From Thauera sp. 2A1 (GTDB lineage: Bacteria > Pseudomonadota > Gammaproteobacteria > Burkholderiales > Rhodocyclaceae): a stretch of 64,000 nucleotides of DNA. The stretch's first letter is position 1. Each line of letters starts with the position of its first letter. Under the pieces are notes generated by a model. The model worked only from the letters and a program-made list of their open reading frames with translations. It searched no databases and was not told the origin of the DNA. The position numbers and the translations under genes were made by a program. Below, in pieces: positions 1 through 11,630 of this stretch. The stretch spans positions 1 through 64,000 of the forward strand of contig NZ_SSXV01000003.1 of the NCBI RefSeq assembly GCF_009469595.2, read 5' to 3'.

Positions 1-285
1 GATCGTCGGCCAGTGTTGCTGTAGGTGACCCTTGAACTCGGCCACCCCGATGCCATCGACACCGGCTGCACCCTTGTTGCGGATCACCCGCTCGTACGCA
101 AGCCATAGGTTGCCGCGCTCGCACACGGCGTCCATCAGCCCGCTTTCACGCTCCAACTCCGCTTTCGTCCGCTCAACGCCCGCCGATTCCGCCTCGACAC
201 GCCGCCCGGCCCCCTCCGGATACCGTCCGGACTCCTCCGCCTGCGCCCCATCTGGCCGATGGGTTTCTGTCTTCATCGGCTTCAT
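1..285 (-). CDS. ltrA: Group II intron reverse transcriptase/maturase, N-terminal part
   Basis: An ATG at 285 opens a frame of 95 codons that runs off the window without a stop. The first 45 residues are a variable hydrophilic leader. From about residue 49 the sequence is typical of intron reverse transcriptases: LMDAVCERGNLWLAYERV, then NKGAAGVDGIG (residues 70-80) and HWPTI at the edge. This is the RT-0/RT-1 region, which precedes the polymerase palm; the catalytic YADD motif would lie outside. The protein would reverse-transcribe the intron and help it fold and splice. A second in-frame ATG at 276 is also possible, and no strong ribosome binding site decides between them. Confidence 0.85.
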   Translation of the reverse strand, partial: MKPMKTETHRPDGAQAEESGRYPEGAGRRVEAESAGVERTKAELERESGLMDAVCERGNLWLAYERVIRNKGAAGVDGIGVAEFKGHLQQHWPTI

Positions 286-694
286 CGAGAAACGTTCGCC
301 TACTCGCGTTCTTCCATGTTCGGCCCTTCAGCCCGTACCGGCGCCTACTATGGCCTCGGCTGACTTCCTCACGCGCATCCCGACGCCTCACGACGTCAGT
401 AGCACCATGGCACCCGTGAGGATCTCCCCGGGTATGACGCACCCACCTTCACGCTTATGCCTGTCGGATATACGTCACAGCGCTCCGTGCAAGTTTCGGG
501 CTTTGACGATATTCGCCGCCTTACCCCGCTGTGCCGCCTCGTATCCGCTTCCTGTTCGTCAGGCCAGCGCTTTGCCTTCGGCTTCCTCCAGATTCGCAGT
601 TACCCGCGACACCCTTGCCGTTCAGCTAACTCTTCCCCTTGCCGGGCGAGTAGAGGACTTTCACCTCCAAGTGAGTGCGCCCTGCCGGGCGCAC
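1..694 (-). mobile_element. Group II intron, 5' part (truncated by window edge)
   Basis: Read on the minus strand, the element starts at 694 with GTGCGCCCGGCAGGGCGCAC, matching the GUGYG 5' end of group II introns. A conserved GGAGGTGAAAGTCCTC block follows, then about 400 nt of structured non-coding RNA and an intron-type reverse transcriptase reading off the window edge. The intron begins within about 5 nt of the T-run of the ppsA terminator. Class C (IIC) introns are known to insert just downstream of intrinsic terminators, so class C is inferred. The 3' end, domains V/VI and most of the ORF lie outside the window. Confidence 0.85.
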
Positions 695-695
695 A

Positions 696-734
696 AAACA
701 AAAAAGGGGAACAGCCCGTGCCGTTCCCCTTTCT
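696..734 (-). terminator. Intrinsic terminator of ppsA
   Basis: On the minus strand, 22 nt after the ppsA stop, a stem of AAAGGGGAAC pairs with GTTCCCCTTT around a short loop and is followed by TTTTGTTTT. It is a classical rho-independent terminator, and the group II intron starts immediately after its T-run. Confidence 0.85.
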
Positions 735-755
735 TGACCGTGACGGTGCGCGGGC

Positions 756-3125
<2,370 letters not shown>

Positions 3126-3261
3126 GGCTGGTCTTCCGGAAACGTTGGAGAAAAAGCAAAATGCGATAAGTGGAATTTTAGCTGGCTTTTGTGCTCTGCC
3201 GCACGGCAGGGTTTGCCCCAATACCCCTCCCATCGCCGCACTCGCGCCAAGGCAGTACACC

Positions 3262-4095
3262 ATGAGCGACGCAAAGACCCGCACCGTATTCTTCATCTCC
3301 GACGGCACCGGCATCACCGCTGAAACGCTTGGCCACAGCCTGCTTGCACAATTTCCGGAGACAAGATTCCGCCAGGTGCGGGCGCCCTTCATCGATGACA
3401 TTGACAAGGCGATCGACTGCGCCACACAGATCCGCGAGGCCGCTCAGGAAGATGGCGCCCGTCCGCTGGTGTTCAGCACACTCGTGAATCCCGACACGGT
3501 TGCTGCACTGCGCAAAGCCGACGCGCTGTTCATGGACCTGTTCGAACGCTTCATCGAGCCGCTCGAAACCGAGCTCGGCCAGCGCTCGACCCACGCCGTC
3601 GGACGTTTCCACGGCGTGGCCGAAAGCAACGACTACAAGCGCCGCATCGAGGCCATCAACTTCGCCCTCGCGCACGACGACGGCGTGTCGAGCGACGGCG
3701 AGCTGGAAGAAGCCGACGTCATCCTCGTCGGCGTATCGCGCTCGGGCAAGACGCCCACCAGCCTCTACCTGGCGATGCAGTTCGGCGTCAAGGCGGCCAA
3801 CTACCCACTGATCCCGGAGGATTTCGAGCGCAACAAGCTCCCCGGCGAACTGCACAAGTACCGCGTCAAGCTGTTCGGCCTCACCATCGCGCCGGAGCGC
3901 CTGTCGCAGATCCGCCAGGAGCGCCGCCCCAACAGCCGCTACGCCTCGCTCGAGAACTGCCGCTACGAGATCGAGGCCGCGCAGAGACTCATGCGGCGCG
4001 AGAACATCCGCTCGCTGGACTCGACGACCAAGTCCATCGAGGAAATCTCGGCCACCATCCTGCAGACGGTCCGGCTCGACCGGCCCGGCTACTGA
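3262..4095 (+). CDS. ppsR: PEP synthase regulatory protein (bifunctional kinase/pyrophosphorylase)
   Basis: DUF299/PSRP family enzyme, 277 aa. The family inactivates PpsA by ADP-dependent phosphorylation of a threonine next to the catalytic histidine and reactivates it by phosphate-dependent dephosphorylation. The N-terminus [19 protein letters not shown] is the family signature. The P-loop GVSRSGKT is at residues 157-164. The ATG at 3262 was chosen because upstream extension of the frame runs into the ppsA leader region and lacks family similarity. It is divergent from ppsA with 136 bp between the starts, the arrangement seen in many proteobacteria. Confidence 0.96.
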   Translation: MSDAKTRTVFFISDGTGITAETLGHSLLAQFPETRFRQVRAPFIDDIDKAIDCATQIREAAQEDGARPLVFSTLVNPDTVAALRKADALFMDLFERFIEPLETELGQRSTHAVGRFHGVAESNDYKRRIEAINFALAHDDGVSSDGELEEADVILVGVSRSGKTPTSLYLAMQFGVKAANYPLIPEDFERNKLPGELHKYRVKLFGLTIAPERLSQIRQERRPNSRYASLENCRYEIEAAQRLMRRENIRSLDSTTKSIEEISATILQTVRLDRPGY

Positions 4096-4114
4096 CAAAC
4101 CCACAGGTAACGCA

Positions 4115-5284
4115 ATGAAGAGAACGCGCCTCAAGCGCCGCGGCGGCCTCGGCCGCAACGCCGAACAACTCGTATGGCTGGCCTCCGGCCTGGCCGACTC
4201 CGGCAGCCGCGTCGAAGACCGCTACTGGGAGCAGCAGCTCTCCGCACGTCTCGACCATCTCCTGACCGAAGACGAGGAAGAAACGCTCAACGCCGCGCTC
4301 GACCACCTGTTCAGCGCCGCGCCGCCGGGCTACGACGAACTCGCCGATTTCATCGAGTCGCGCGCCGAATCAGCCGCTGGCGTCTCGCCGCAGCACGACA
4401 TCCTGCTGATCGCCGCGCCGGTGCTGGCGTGGTCGCGCTACCGCATTCCGGCCACCTCGATCCCGCCCGCAGTGCTCGCCAACCTGCGCGTCCATCTCCA
4501 GGCGCACATTCTCGCGCGCGGCGCAAACCTGTCGCTGGCAGATTTCCTGTTCAGCCCCGACCAGTTGCCCCAAGGCTACTGCGCCACTGCCGAATTCGCG
4601 CGCGTGCTGGGCAACTCCGCGCTGGAAAACCGCGACCTTCGCATCGAAACCGAAGGCATGCCGGAAACGACGCAGTTCCTGTCCGACACCCGCTACCTGC
4701 TCGCCGCGGTGGCCGTGCCCAAGGGCGAGGCCATCTTCCGCTGGCAGGAAACCGACGGCAGCCGCGAAAACGCTCTCGCGCAGTGGCGCACCCAGGGCGG
4801 CGCCTGCCTCGCACCGCTGCTGCCGGGCTGCGCGATCGACCTCGTGCTCCCCGAAGCGTATTTCGCCGCCAGCCGCGCGGCCGACAAGGACAGCCGGCCC
4901 TACTCCGTTCGCGCCTCGGTCGCCTTCCTCGGCACCGCACTGGAAACCCCGGCCGCCAACCTGCGCGCGGTAATCGCCCCTTTCTGGGATCGCCAGTTGG
5001 AGGAATACCGCATCGGCTTCACCGTGCAGGGCGATGACCAGGTCGTCCATGGCGTGGTGTGGCCGCTGCTCGGCGCCGAGGACGACACCAGCGACAGCCC
5101 GTCGCAGATCGAGGCGCTGCTGCGCGAATGCGGCGTCGCCGACGTGGTGAACCTCGATCACCATTTCCCGCTCGAATACTGTGACGACTGTGGCGCCCCG
5201 CTCTACCCGTCTCCGGAAGGCGAAGTCGTCCACGCCGAGATGCCGGAGGCCCAGTCCGAGCAGATGCCCCGCCACCTGCACTGA
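4115..5284 (+). CDS. DUF2863 family protein, function unknown
   Basis: A 389-aa protein that I place in DUF2863, a family largely restricted to betaproteobacteria with no established function. The basic start [23 protein letters not shown] and the C-terminal [17 protein letters not shown] are family-typical. CDDC near residue 355 could bind a metal or act as a redox pair, which is inference. No signal peptide or membrane segment is seen, so it is probably cytosolic. It lies 19 bp behind ppsR on the same strand and may be cotranscribed with it. Confidence 0.8.
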   Translation: MKRTRLKRRGGLGRNAEQLVWLASGLADSGSRVEDRYWEQQLSARLDHLLTEDEEETLNAALDHLFSAAPPGYDELADFIESRAESAAGVSPQHDILLIAAPVLAWSRYRIPATSIPPAVLANLRVHLQAHILARGANLSLADFLFSPDQLPQGYCATAEFARVLGNSALENRDLRIETEGMPETTQFLSDTRYLLAAVAVPKGEAIFRWQETDGSRENALAQWRTQGGACLAPLLPGCAIDLVLPEAYFAASRAADKDSRPYSVRASVAFLGTALETPAANLRAVIAPFWDRQLEEYRIGFTVQGDDQVVHGVVWPLLGAEDDTSDSPSQIEALLRECGVADVVNLDHHFPLEYCDDCGAPLYPSPEGEVVHAEMPEAQSEQMPRHLH

Positions 5285-5295
5285 CAGCATCTTCC

Positions 5296-5357
5296 TGCAG
5301 GAGCGAGCTCGACCGCGATCGGTGGCAGCCGGGATCGCCGTCGAGCCCGCCCGGCAG
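5296..5357. repeat. REP-like inverted doublet
   Basis: Two facing copies of a REP-like unit: GGAGCGAGCTCGACCGCGAT on the plus strand and its inverted relative GATCGCCGTCGAGCCCGCCC, separated by about 10 nt. Related units occur at 20509, 26477, 26528 and 26589. It can form a long cruciform or hairpin between the DUF2863 gene and msrB. Confidence 0.75.
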
Positions 5358-5393
5358 GTGGCCCGGCAGCGCACTCACCCCAGGAGAACAGCC

Positions 5394-5798
5394 ATGAGCC
5401 GCAAGATCGAAAAACCCGACGCCGAATGGCGCGCCAAGCTCAGCCCGCAGCAATACCACGTCGCTCGCGAGAAGGGCACCGAACGCGCCTTCACCGGCGA
5501 ATACTGGGACAAGTGGGACGCCGGCACCTACGCCTGCGTGTGCTGCGGCGCACCGCTGTTCCGCTCCGAGCACAAGTTCGACGCGGGCTGCGGCTGGCCC
5601 AGCTTCTGGACTGCCGCCGAGCCCGAAAACATCGACACCGCCGTCGACCGCAGCCACTTCATGATCCGCACCGAAGTGATGTGCGACCAGTGCGGCGCCC
5701 ACCTCGGCCACGTCTTCGAGGACGGCCCCCAGCCCACCGGGCTGCGCTACTGCATCAATTCCGCGTCGATCAAGCTCGAGCCGGACGCGCAGCCCTGA
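5394..5798 (+). CDS. msrB: Peptide-methionine (R)-S-oxide reductase
   Basis: Repairs oxidised proteins by reducing methionine-R-sulfoxide. The 134-aa protein is a complete single-domain MsrB. Two CxxC pairs, CVCC near residue 44 and CDQC near residue 95, form the structural zinc site. The catalytic cysteine is in [10 protein letters not shown] at about residue 120. The start ATG at 5394 follows a good AGGAGA ribosome binding site. A longer upstream open frame was rejected because it reads through the REP repeat. No signal peptide is seen, so it is cytosolic. Confidence 0.96.
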   Translation: MSRKIEKPDAEWRAKLSPQQYHVAREKGTERAFTGEYWDKWDAGTYACVCCGAPLFRSEHKFDAGCGWPSFWTAAEPENIDTAVDRSHFMIRTEVMCDQCGAHLGHVFEDGPQPTGLRYCINSASIKLEPDAQP

Positions 5799-5822
5799 CC
5801 GCGCCGCGCCATTGGGCGCGGA

Positions 5823-6007
5823 TCACGGCAGCAAGCGCTCGGCGATGCGCTCGACCTTCACCGCATTGTCGGCGCAGATCGACCGGAATTCCGGCGATAT
5901 CCGCCCATCCCAGGCATCCGCCAGTCACGCACGCCCACGGCCAGCAGATGCGCCGATTGCGACTGGAGGCTGACGAACGCCCGCCGTCCGAAACGCCCTA
6001 CCCGATC
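5823..6007 (-). pseudogene. Possible C-terminal gene remnant next to IS66
   Basis: Between msrB and the IS66 copy, the minus strand carries a protein-like stretch in two frames: RRAFVSLQSQSAHLLAVGV, then after a one-base shift near 5925, LADAWDGRISPEF followed by NAVKVERIAERLLP and a stop at 5823. It looks like the degraded end of a gene that the IS element entered. The sequence past the right IS end (8450 onward) does not continue the frame, because an in-frame TAG is met within a few codons. I do not recognise the family. Confidence 0.3.
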
Positions 6008-6048
6008 GTAAGCGTCCGCCGCCGACCGTCTATGCAGGGGGATATCTT

Positions 6049-7574
6049 TCAGGCAGCGACGGCCTGTTGCTCGGGCGGAGCCAGTTCGGTAGCGACGTTC
6101 CACGGCAGCAGTTCAGCGACCCGATTCACCGGATGCTCGGCGATGCGGCCGATCACATGACGCAAGTAGGCCTCGGGGTCGAGGCCGTTGGGTTTGTCCG
6201 TGCCGATCAAACTATAGATCGCCGCCGCACGCTCGCCCCCGGCGTCGGACCCCGCGAAGAGGAAATTCTTCCGACCCAGGGCGACCGTGCGTAGCGCCCG
6301 TTCGGCGGCGTTGTTGTCGATCTCGATGCGCCCGTCGTTGCTGTAGCGCACAAGCGCCTCCCAGCGGGCGAGCGCATAGCGGATCGCCTCGGCCAGTGCC
6401 GATTTCTGCGAGAGTTGCTTGAGGGTGGCGTCGAGCCAGGCGCGTAGCGCGACCAAGATGGGGCCGGCGCGCGCCTGCCGTTCCGCCCGGCGTAGTTCGG
6501 GCGGTTTGCCGCGAATCGACTCTTCCACCGTGTACAGCATGCCGATCTGCTTGAGCGCCTCAGCCGCCAGGGGTGAGGGTGCGCCTTGTGCAGGTCGTAG
6601 AACTTGCGCCGCACATGCGCCCAGCGGGCGGCTTCCTGGATGGCCCCGCCCAGATAGAGCGGCGCGAATCCGGCAAAGGCATCGGCCTGCAGCACGCCCT
6701 TGAAGGGCGCGAGATGGCGTTGCGGGTGTTCGCCCCGGCGATTGGGCGAGTAGGCGAACCACACGCCCGGCGGCGTCTCATCGCCTGCGGGGCGGTCGTC
6801 GCGCACGTAGGTCCACAACCGTCCGGTCCGGGTCTGGCCCTCGCCCGGCGAGAGCACCGGCACCGGGGTGTCGTCGGCGTGCAGTTTGGTGGCCGAGAGC
6901 ACATGCTTGCGCAGCGCCTCGACCAGCGGACGCAGCAGCGCATTGCATTGCCCCACCCAGTCGGCCAGCGTCGAGCGCTCGAGTTCGACGCCCTCTCGGG
7001 CATAGATGGCGCTCTGACGGTACAGCGGCAGATGATCGCAATACTTGGCGACCAGCACATGGGCGAGCAGCCCGGCGCCCGCCAGCCCCCGGGCGATCGG
7101 TCGCGCGGGCGCGTCCGCTTGCACGATCGTGTCGCAGCGGCTGCAGGCGAACTTGGGGCGCACATGACGGATCACCCGGAAGCTCGCCGGCACGTACTCG
7201 AGCATCTCGCTGACGGTCTCGCCCAGTTTCTTGAGCGTGCCGCCGCAGGCTGGACAGTCACACGCCGAGGGCAGGTGCTCCTCGATGTCGCGGGGCAGAT
7301 GCTCGGGGAGCGGTTTGCGGGGCGGGGGCGCCTCGCGCGTGTCGCCTGGCGCGGCCGGTTCGGCCGGGGTCTCGGCACGCAGGGTCTCGAGCTCTTCGAG
7401 CGAGAGTTCGAGCTGGCCGAGCATCTCGTTCATCTGCTCCGAGCTGCGGCCGAACTGCATGCGGCGCAGCTTGGCGATCACCAGTTTCAAGTGCTCGATC
7501 TCGGCCGCCTGTTCGCTCACCTTCGCCCGCAGGGCGATGACTTCGTCAGGGGCGGAAACAGGCGCGTTCGGCAT
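6049..7574 (-). pseudogene. tnpC: IS66 transposase TnpC, single-base frameshift
   Basis: DDE transposase of IS66. The N-terminal part from MPNAPVSAPDEV runs through the leucine-rich region, a zinc-finger-like segment (CDCPACGG, CSRC) and the core LHADDTPVPVLSPG to FYDLHKAHPHP. There the frame changes. The remainder (LAAEALKQIGMLYTVEESI to ELAPPEQQAVAA) lies in another frame and ends at 6049. The break falls at a CCCC run near 6572, and restoring one C gives a normal product of about 508 aa. Either the transposase is inactive, or the frameshift is a sequencing error or is bypassed by slippage. Confidence 0.9.
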
Positions 7575-7630
7575 GGCGACATGATACCGAAGCATGCGGC
7601 CAAATGCCGCTAAAAGGTGCCTATCCGCCG

Positions 7631-7975
7631 CTATGCAGCCCGATTCGGTGCCGTTCTGACCGGGCGCCGCCAGTCGATGCCTTCGAGCAGCATCGACAAC
7701 TGCGCCGGTGTCAGCGCCACGCTCCCGTGCGTGACCTGCGGCCAGACGAACTTGCCGTGCTCGAGCCGCTTGGCGAACAGGCACAAGCCGTCGCCGTCCC
7801 ACCACAGCACCTTGATCCGATCCCCGCGCCGGCCCCGGAACACGAAGATCTGCCCGCTGAAGGGGTCGGTCTGGAGTTGGGTCTGCACAAGCGCGGCCAG
7901 TCCATCGAAGCCACGCCGCATGTCGGTGATGCCGGCCGCGATCCAGATCCGCGTCCCAGAGGGCGGGACGATCAT
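7631..7975 (-). CDS. tnpB: IS66 accessory protein TnpB (IS66 Orf2)
   Basis: A 114-aa intact IS66 Orf2-like protein. MIVPPSGTRIWIAAGITDMR and the motif FVFRGRRGDRIKVLWWDGDG are characteristic. Its biochemical role in transposition is not established. Its ATG overlaps the tnpA stop (ATGA at 7975-7972), indicating translational coupling. Confidence 0.95.
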   Translation of the reverse strand: MIVPPSGTRIWIAAGITDMRRGFDGLAALVQTQLQTDPFSGQIFVFRGRRGDRIKVLWWDGDGLCLFAKRLEHGKFVWPQVTHGSVALTPAQLSMLLEGIDWRRPVRTAPNRAA

Positions 7976-8352
7976 CGCAGCAGCACCGCCAGCACCTGCG
8001 CAAGCACCTGGGCGTCAGGACGTCCCTCGACGGTCAGCCGTGCGCCCTTGCGCTCGATCGTCAGCCGACCGAACGCGTCCGCTGGCGCCTCGAGCATCTC
8101 CGTTGCGTCCAAACCGTCGGTGCCCGTAAGGATGATCGGCACGAACCCAGCCACCCCTAGGCGCCCATCCCGGTAGGCCTTGCGCCACGCGAAGATCTGG
8201 TTGGCGTTGACGTCGTGCTGGCGCGCGAGCCGCGACACGGAGGCGCCCGGCTGCAGCGACTGCTCGACGACGGCGCGTTTGAACTCGATCGTGTGGCGGC
8301 GGTACGACCCGCGCGGACCGCGCTGCGGGCGTTGATCCAAATTTGTGTCCAT
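7972..8352 (-). CDS. tnpA: IS66 accessory protein TnpA (helix-turn-helix)
   Basis: A 126-aa IS66 OrfA with an OrfA-type helix-turn-helix near residues 20-60 (RRHTIEFKRAVVEQSLQPG, then SVSRLARQHDVNANQIFAWR). It probably binds the element's ends. ATG at 8352 is used; a GTG at 8370 gives six more residues. The frame is intact. Confidence 0.93.
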   Translation of the reverse strand: MDTNLDQRPQRGPRGSYRRHTIEFKRAVVEQSLQPGASVSRLARQHDVNANQIFAWRKAYRDGRLGVAGFVPIILTGTDGLDATEMLEAPADAFGRLTIERKGARLTVEGRPDAQVLAQVLAVLLR

Positions 8353-8513
8353 GAATGCAATCGTGGGCACAAAGTTGGGTGCCCCCTCCGAGGGGCGATC
8401 CTCAGGGACTGTTATCCCGAAGGGAAGACGGCGGTGGGCGGACGCTTACACCCGATCGAACCGCTACGACTCGAGAAACGCCCCCCTCCAGCCTATGGTG
8501 TCGACATTCAAGA

Positions 8514-8556
8514 CGAAAAAAACCCGCGCAGGCCTTGCGGCCGCGCGGGTTTTTAT
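8514..8556 (-). terminator. Terminator of the thiolase gene
   Basis: On the minus strand, AAAACCCGCGCGGCC and GGCCTGCGCGGGTTTT form a long GC stem followed by a T-run. It starts about 18 nt past the thiolase stop. The A-run on the other side makes it potentially bidirectional. Confidence 0.88.
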
Positions 8557-8573
8557 CTGAAGCGGACGCGAAC

Positions 8574-9755
8574 TTACACGCGTTCCCAGACGGTGGTGAT
8601 GCCCTGGCCGCCGCCGATGCACATGGTGGCCACGCCGTAACGGCCATTCACGCGGATCAGCTCGTGCAGCAGCTTGGTGATGATCACCGCGCCGGTCGCG
8701 CCCACCGGGTGGCCCAGTGAGATCGCGCCGCCGTTCGGGTTCACCTTGCTGGTGTCCAGGCCCAGGCCGCGGTTCACCGTGATCGACTGCGCCGCAAAGG
8801 CTTCGTTCGACTCGATGACGTCGATCTGGTCCAGCTTCAGGCCGGCGCGCTGCAGCGCCAGCTTGGTCGCCGGGATCGGGCCCTCGCCCATCACGTCGTT
8901 CGGCACACCGGCGATGGCGTAGGACACCAGGCGGGCGATCGGCTTCTGGCCGGCTGCAGCCGCCTTGGCCGCGTCAGCCAGCACCAGGAAGGCCGCGGCG
9001 TCGTTGATGCCCGAGGCATTGCCTGCGGTGACCGAGCCGTCCTTCTTGAAGGCCGGCTTCATCTTCGCCAGCGCTTCCATGGTGGTCATGCGCGGATGCT
9101 CGTCGGTGTCGAACACCACGGGGCCCTTGCGGGTCTCGAAGGTGATCGGGACGATCTGGCCCTTGAAACGGCCGTCAGCGATCGCGGCGGCTGCACGCTT
9201 CTGCGACTCGAGCGCGAACGCGTCCTGCTCCTCGCGGGTGATGCCGTGCTTGGAGCACAGGTTCTCGGCGGTGATGCCCATGTGGCCAACACCGAACGGG
9301 TCGGTCAGCACCGCCACCATCGAGTCGATGGCCTTGGTGTCGCCCATGCGCGCGCCGTTGCGCAGCGCCGGCAGCAGGTAGGCACCCTTCGACATCACTT
9401 CCACGCCGCCGCCGATCGCGTAATCGGCGTCGCCCAGCATGATCGCCTGCGCCGAGCTCACGATCGCCTGCTGCGCCGAGCCGCACAGACGGCTGACCTG
9501 GAACGCGACGGAATCCATCGTCATGCCGGCGTTGATCGTCGCCACGCGCGACACGTAGGCGTAGCGGGAATCAGTGGGAATGCAGTGGCCAACCGATGCG
9601 AACGAAATCGCTGCGGCATCGACACCCGCCCGAGCGATCGCTTCCTTGATGACCACGGCAGCCAGGTCCGACGGCTCCATATCCTTCAGCGAGCCACCGA
9701 AACCGCCCACGGCGGAACGCATCGCGCTCAGAACAACGACTTCACGATTTGCCAT
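8574..9755 (-). CDS. Acetyl-CoA C-acetyltransferase (thiolase)
   Basis: Thiolase II-type enzyme of 393 aa that condenses or cleaves acyl-CoA and acetyl-CoA. The nucleophilic cysteine is C91 in SRLCGSAQQA. The NEAF loop is present. The catalytic histidine H349 is in GGAISLGHPVGATG and the second cysteine C379 is in MCIGGGQG. Such enzymes supply acetoacetyl-CoA for polyhydroxyalkanoate synthesis (PhaA/BktB) or act in beta-oxidation. The phasin gene at 44543 shows PHA granules are plausible here, but no phaB or phaC is nearby, so the pathway is not fixed. It is last of three minus-strand genes and closes with a strong terminator. Confidence 0.95.
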   Translation of the reverse strand: MANREVVVLSAMRSAVGGFGGSLKDMEPSDLAAVVIKEAIARAGVDAAAISFASVGHCIPTDSRYAYVSRVATINAGMTMDSVAFQVSRLCGSAQQAIVSSAQAIMLGDADYAIGGGVEVMSKGAYLLPALRNGARMGDTKAIDSMVAVLTDPFGVGHMGITAENLCSKHGITREEQDAFALESQKRAAAAIADGRFKGQIVPITFETRKGPVVFDTDEHPRMTTMEALAKMKPAFKKDGSVTAGNASGINDAAAFLVLADAAKAAAAGQKPIARLVSYAIAGVPNDVMGEGPIPATKLALQRAGLKLDQIDVIESNEAFAAQSITVNRGLGLDTSKVNPNGGAISLGHPVGATGAVIITKLLHELIRVNGRYGVATMCIGGGQGITTVWERV

Positions 9756-9800
9756 ACTCGTCTCCCTCTTTGAAAAAAACAGCGACTCACGCCGCCGACA

Positions 9801-10727
9801 TCAACCACCCACCCAGCCGGCAATGCCGACCAGGGCCAGCAGCAACAGACATACCACGAGGGCCCGCCACACCAGGCCCACGGTACTTTGCATGTGGTCG
9901 GCATCGGCCTCATCACCGGCGCCCATTTCGGGGCGCTCGACGATTTCACCGGTTTCATGCACCGGCATGCCCAGGCGCACACCCAGCGCGCCGCCGCCAC
10001 TTGAAATCAGTATACCGGACGACTTATCGGGCCAGAGCATGGCCTGCGTCCGCCAGCAATAGATCGCATCCTCGAAGTCCCCCACCACCGAAAACGACGC
10101 CGCGGTGAGCCGCACCGGCAACCAGTCGATGGCCTCGAATGCGCGCTGGGCGAAGCGGCCGAACTGGCCGAACTCCACATCGGTGCGGCGACCCCAGTCT
10201 TCGGCGAAGAAGCGCGCCAGGCGATACATCACCGCGCCGCTCGGCCCCGGCAGCAGGATGAACCAGAACGCCACCGCGAACACGTTGCGATGCGCCGCCA
10301 CCAGCGCCTGCTCGATCGCCAGCCGCGCCACTTCGCTGGAGCTGGCCTCGTGGTACTGGCCACCGCGCCATTCGGCCAGCAGCGAGCGCGCGCGGTCGAT
10401 CTCGCCCATGCGCAGCGCAAGGTGGATGTCGGTGAAGAAATGGCTCTCGTGGCGGAAACCCATCGTCACGTACAGCACTGCAACGTTGAACACGAAGGTC
10501 ACTGCCGGATGCACATGCCACAGCAGGAAATGGATCACCGCGGTGGCGAAGGTCGCCAGCAACACGATCAGCCACCAGGCCACCCTCCCGTGCCGCGCCT
10601 GGCCGTCGTTGAAGCGCTCCACCAGCAAGCGCGACAGCGCACGCAAGGGGTCGACCACGACGTGTTGCACCGGCAGCGGGCGGACCTGCTCGATGAGCAG
10701 GGCAATGATCAGCGAGAAAAGCGTCAT
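9801..10727 (-). CDS. CobD/CbiB-like integral membrane protein
   Basis: A 308-aa protein that starts MTLFSLIIALLIEQVRPLP and has several hydrophobic helices, including one at the extreme C-terminus. The fold and spacing suggest the CobD/CbiB family (adenosylcobinamide-phosphate synthase) or its AmpE-like relatives, widespread in betaproteobacteria outside cobalamin operons. No other cobalamin gene lies in the window, so a role in B12 synthesis is uncertain. ATG 10727 was chosen; upstream in-frame sequence is Arg-rich and not membrane-like. It lies between the Nudix gene and the thiolase on the same strand. Confidence 0.7.
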   Translation of the reverse strand: MTLFSLIIALLIEQVRPLPVQHVVVDPLRALSRLLVERFNDGQARHGRVAWWLIVLLATFATAVIHFLLWHVHPAVTFVFNVAVLYVTMGFRHESHFFTDIHLALRMGEIDRARSLLAEWRGGQYHEASSSEVARLAIEQALVAAHRNVFAVAFWFILLPGPSGAVMYRLARFFAEDWGRRTDVEFGQFGRFAQRAFEAIDWLPVRLTAASFSVVGDFEDAIYCWRTQAMLWPDKSSGILISSGGGALGVRLGMPVHETGEIVERPEMGAGDEADADHMQSTVGLVWRALVVCLLLLALVGIAGWVGG

Positions 10728-10906
10728 GCGAAGGGGAACAAAACCGGGAAACGAAACGGCGCGGACTGCGGGATCGAAAGATTGCGGCCAAGATACCACA
10801 AAGCCACTGCCGAAACGCGCCGCCACCCCGCGTAGCGGCAGGCAATCGAGCCGCACGCCGGCTGTGCGCGGCGACGCACAACCGCACATTCAGGCGCGCC
10901 CGCCAC

Positions 10907-11590
10907 TCACTCGTCCTGCAGCAAGCGATACAAGGACATGAGGATGCCCGCCGTCGCACCCCAGATGTAGTAATCGTGATACGGCATGGCATAGAAATGC
11001 CGCGTGCGACCCTCGAACACGCGGCTCAGCCGCTGGTGGTTCGCCGGATTCAGGAAATGCGTCAGCGGCACCTCGAAAGCCTCGGCCACCTCGAAGGCAT
11101 CCAGCCGCAGCTCGAACGGCGGATGCACCACCGCCACCACCGGCGTCACGCGGAAGCCGGTGCCGGTGAAGTAATCCGGCAGCGCGCCCAACAGCTCGAC
11201 GTGCGAACGGTCGAGGCCGATCTCCTCCTCCGTCTCGCGCAGCGCGGTGGACACTGCCGAATCATCGGCCTCTTCCACCCGACCGCCCGGAAAGCTGATC
11301 TGCCCCGGGTGGTGGTGAAGGTGCTCGGTGCGCTTGGTCAGCAGCACCGACGGCCCGTCGTGGCGCGACACCAGCGGCACGAGCACCGCCGCTGGCGTAT
11401 GGGAATGCCCCTCCCGGACCTCCGGCCAGTCCGCCGAGGGCTGGAGTTCGGAAGACAGCAAACGTTGCTTCAGCTCCTGCGGCCTGAAGTGATAACTATG
11501 GTGCGGCAAGTCCCCTATCCTCGAGCGCTCACAGTGCGCTTCTGCAAAGTCGGCACGTCTCAGAGACTGCGACGGACGGAGCGAGTTCAT
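10907..11590 (-). CDS. CoA pyrophosphatase, Nudix family
   Basis: A 227-aa Nudix hydrolase of the YeaB/NudL type, which hydrolyses CoA and derivatives to phosphopantetheine and 3',5'-ADP. The Nudix box spans about residues 101-123 (GGRVEEADDSAVSTALRETE then EEIGL), with the metal-binding REXXEE core. LTKRTEHLHHHPGQISFPGG immediately before it is the CoA-pyrophosphatase (UPF0035) signature. About 45 residues precede the domain; no good ribosome binding site marks ATG 11590, so the true start could be internal. Confidence 0.9.
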   Translation of the reverse strand: MNSLRPSQSLRRADFAEAHCERSRIGDLPHHSYHFRPQELKQRLLSSELQPSADWPEVREGHSHTPAAVLVPLVSRHDGPSVLLTKRTEHLHHHPGQISFPGGRVEEADDSAVSTALRETEEEIGLDRSHVELLGALPDYFTGTGFRVTPVVAVVHPPFELRLDAFEVAEAFEVPLTHFLNPANHQRLSRVFEGRTRHFYAMPYHDYYIWGATAGILMSLYRLLQDE

Positions 11591-11630
11591 TTAAACCGAG
11601 CCTAAGCCACGCCTGTCCAGCCACGCGAAA

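Larger units (their letters stand above)
6008..8449 (-). mobile_element. IS66-family insertion sequence, complete, with 8-bp target duplication
   Basis: A 2442-bp element bounded by terminal inverted repeats starting GTAAGCGTCCGCC at 6008 (plus strand) and at 8449 (minus strand). Both flanks carry ACCCGATC (6000-6007 and 8450-8457), the 8-bp duplication typical of IS66. It contains the standard tnpA-tnpB-tnpC set, all minus. Ends and duplication are perfect, suggesting fairly recent insertion, but tnpC carries a frameshift. Confidence 0.95.

Noticed and set aside
173..442. 89-codon minus-strand frame in the intron leader
   Set aside because: It lies in the structured ribozyme region upstream of the reverse transcriptase and is not protein-like.
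8402..8647. 81-codon minus-strand frame spanning the right IS66 end and the thiolase terminator
   Set aside because: It crosses the inverted repeat, a target duplication and a terminator hairpin, so it is not a gene.
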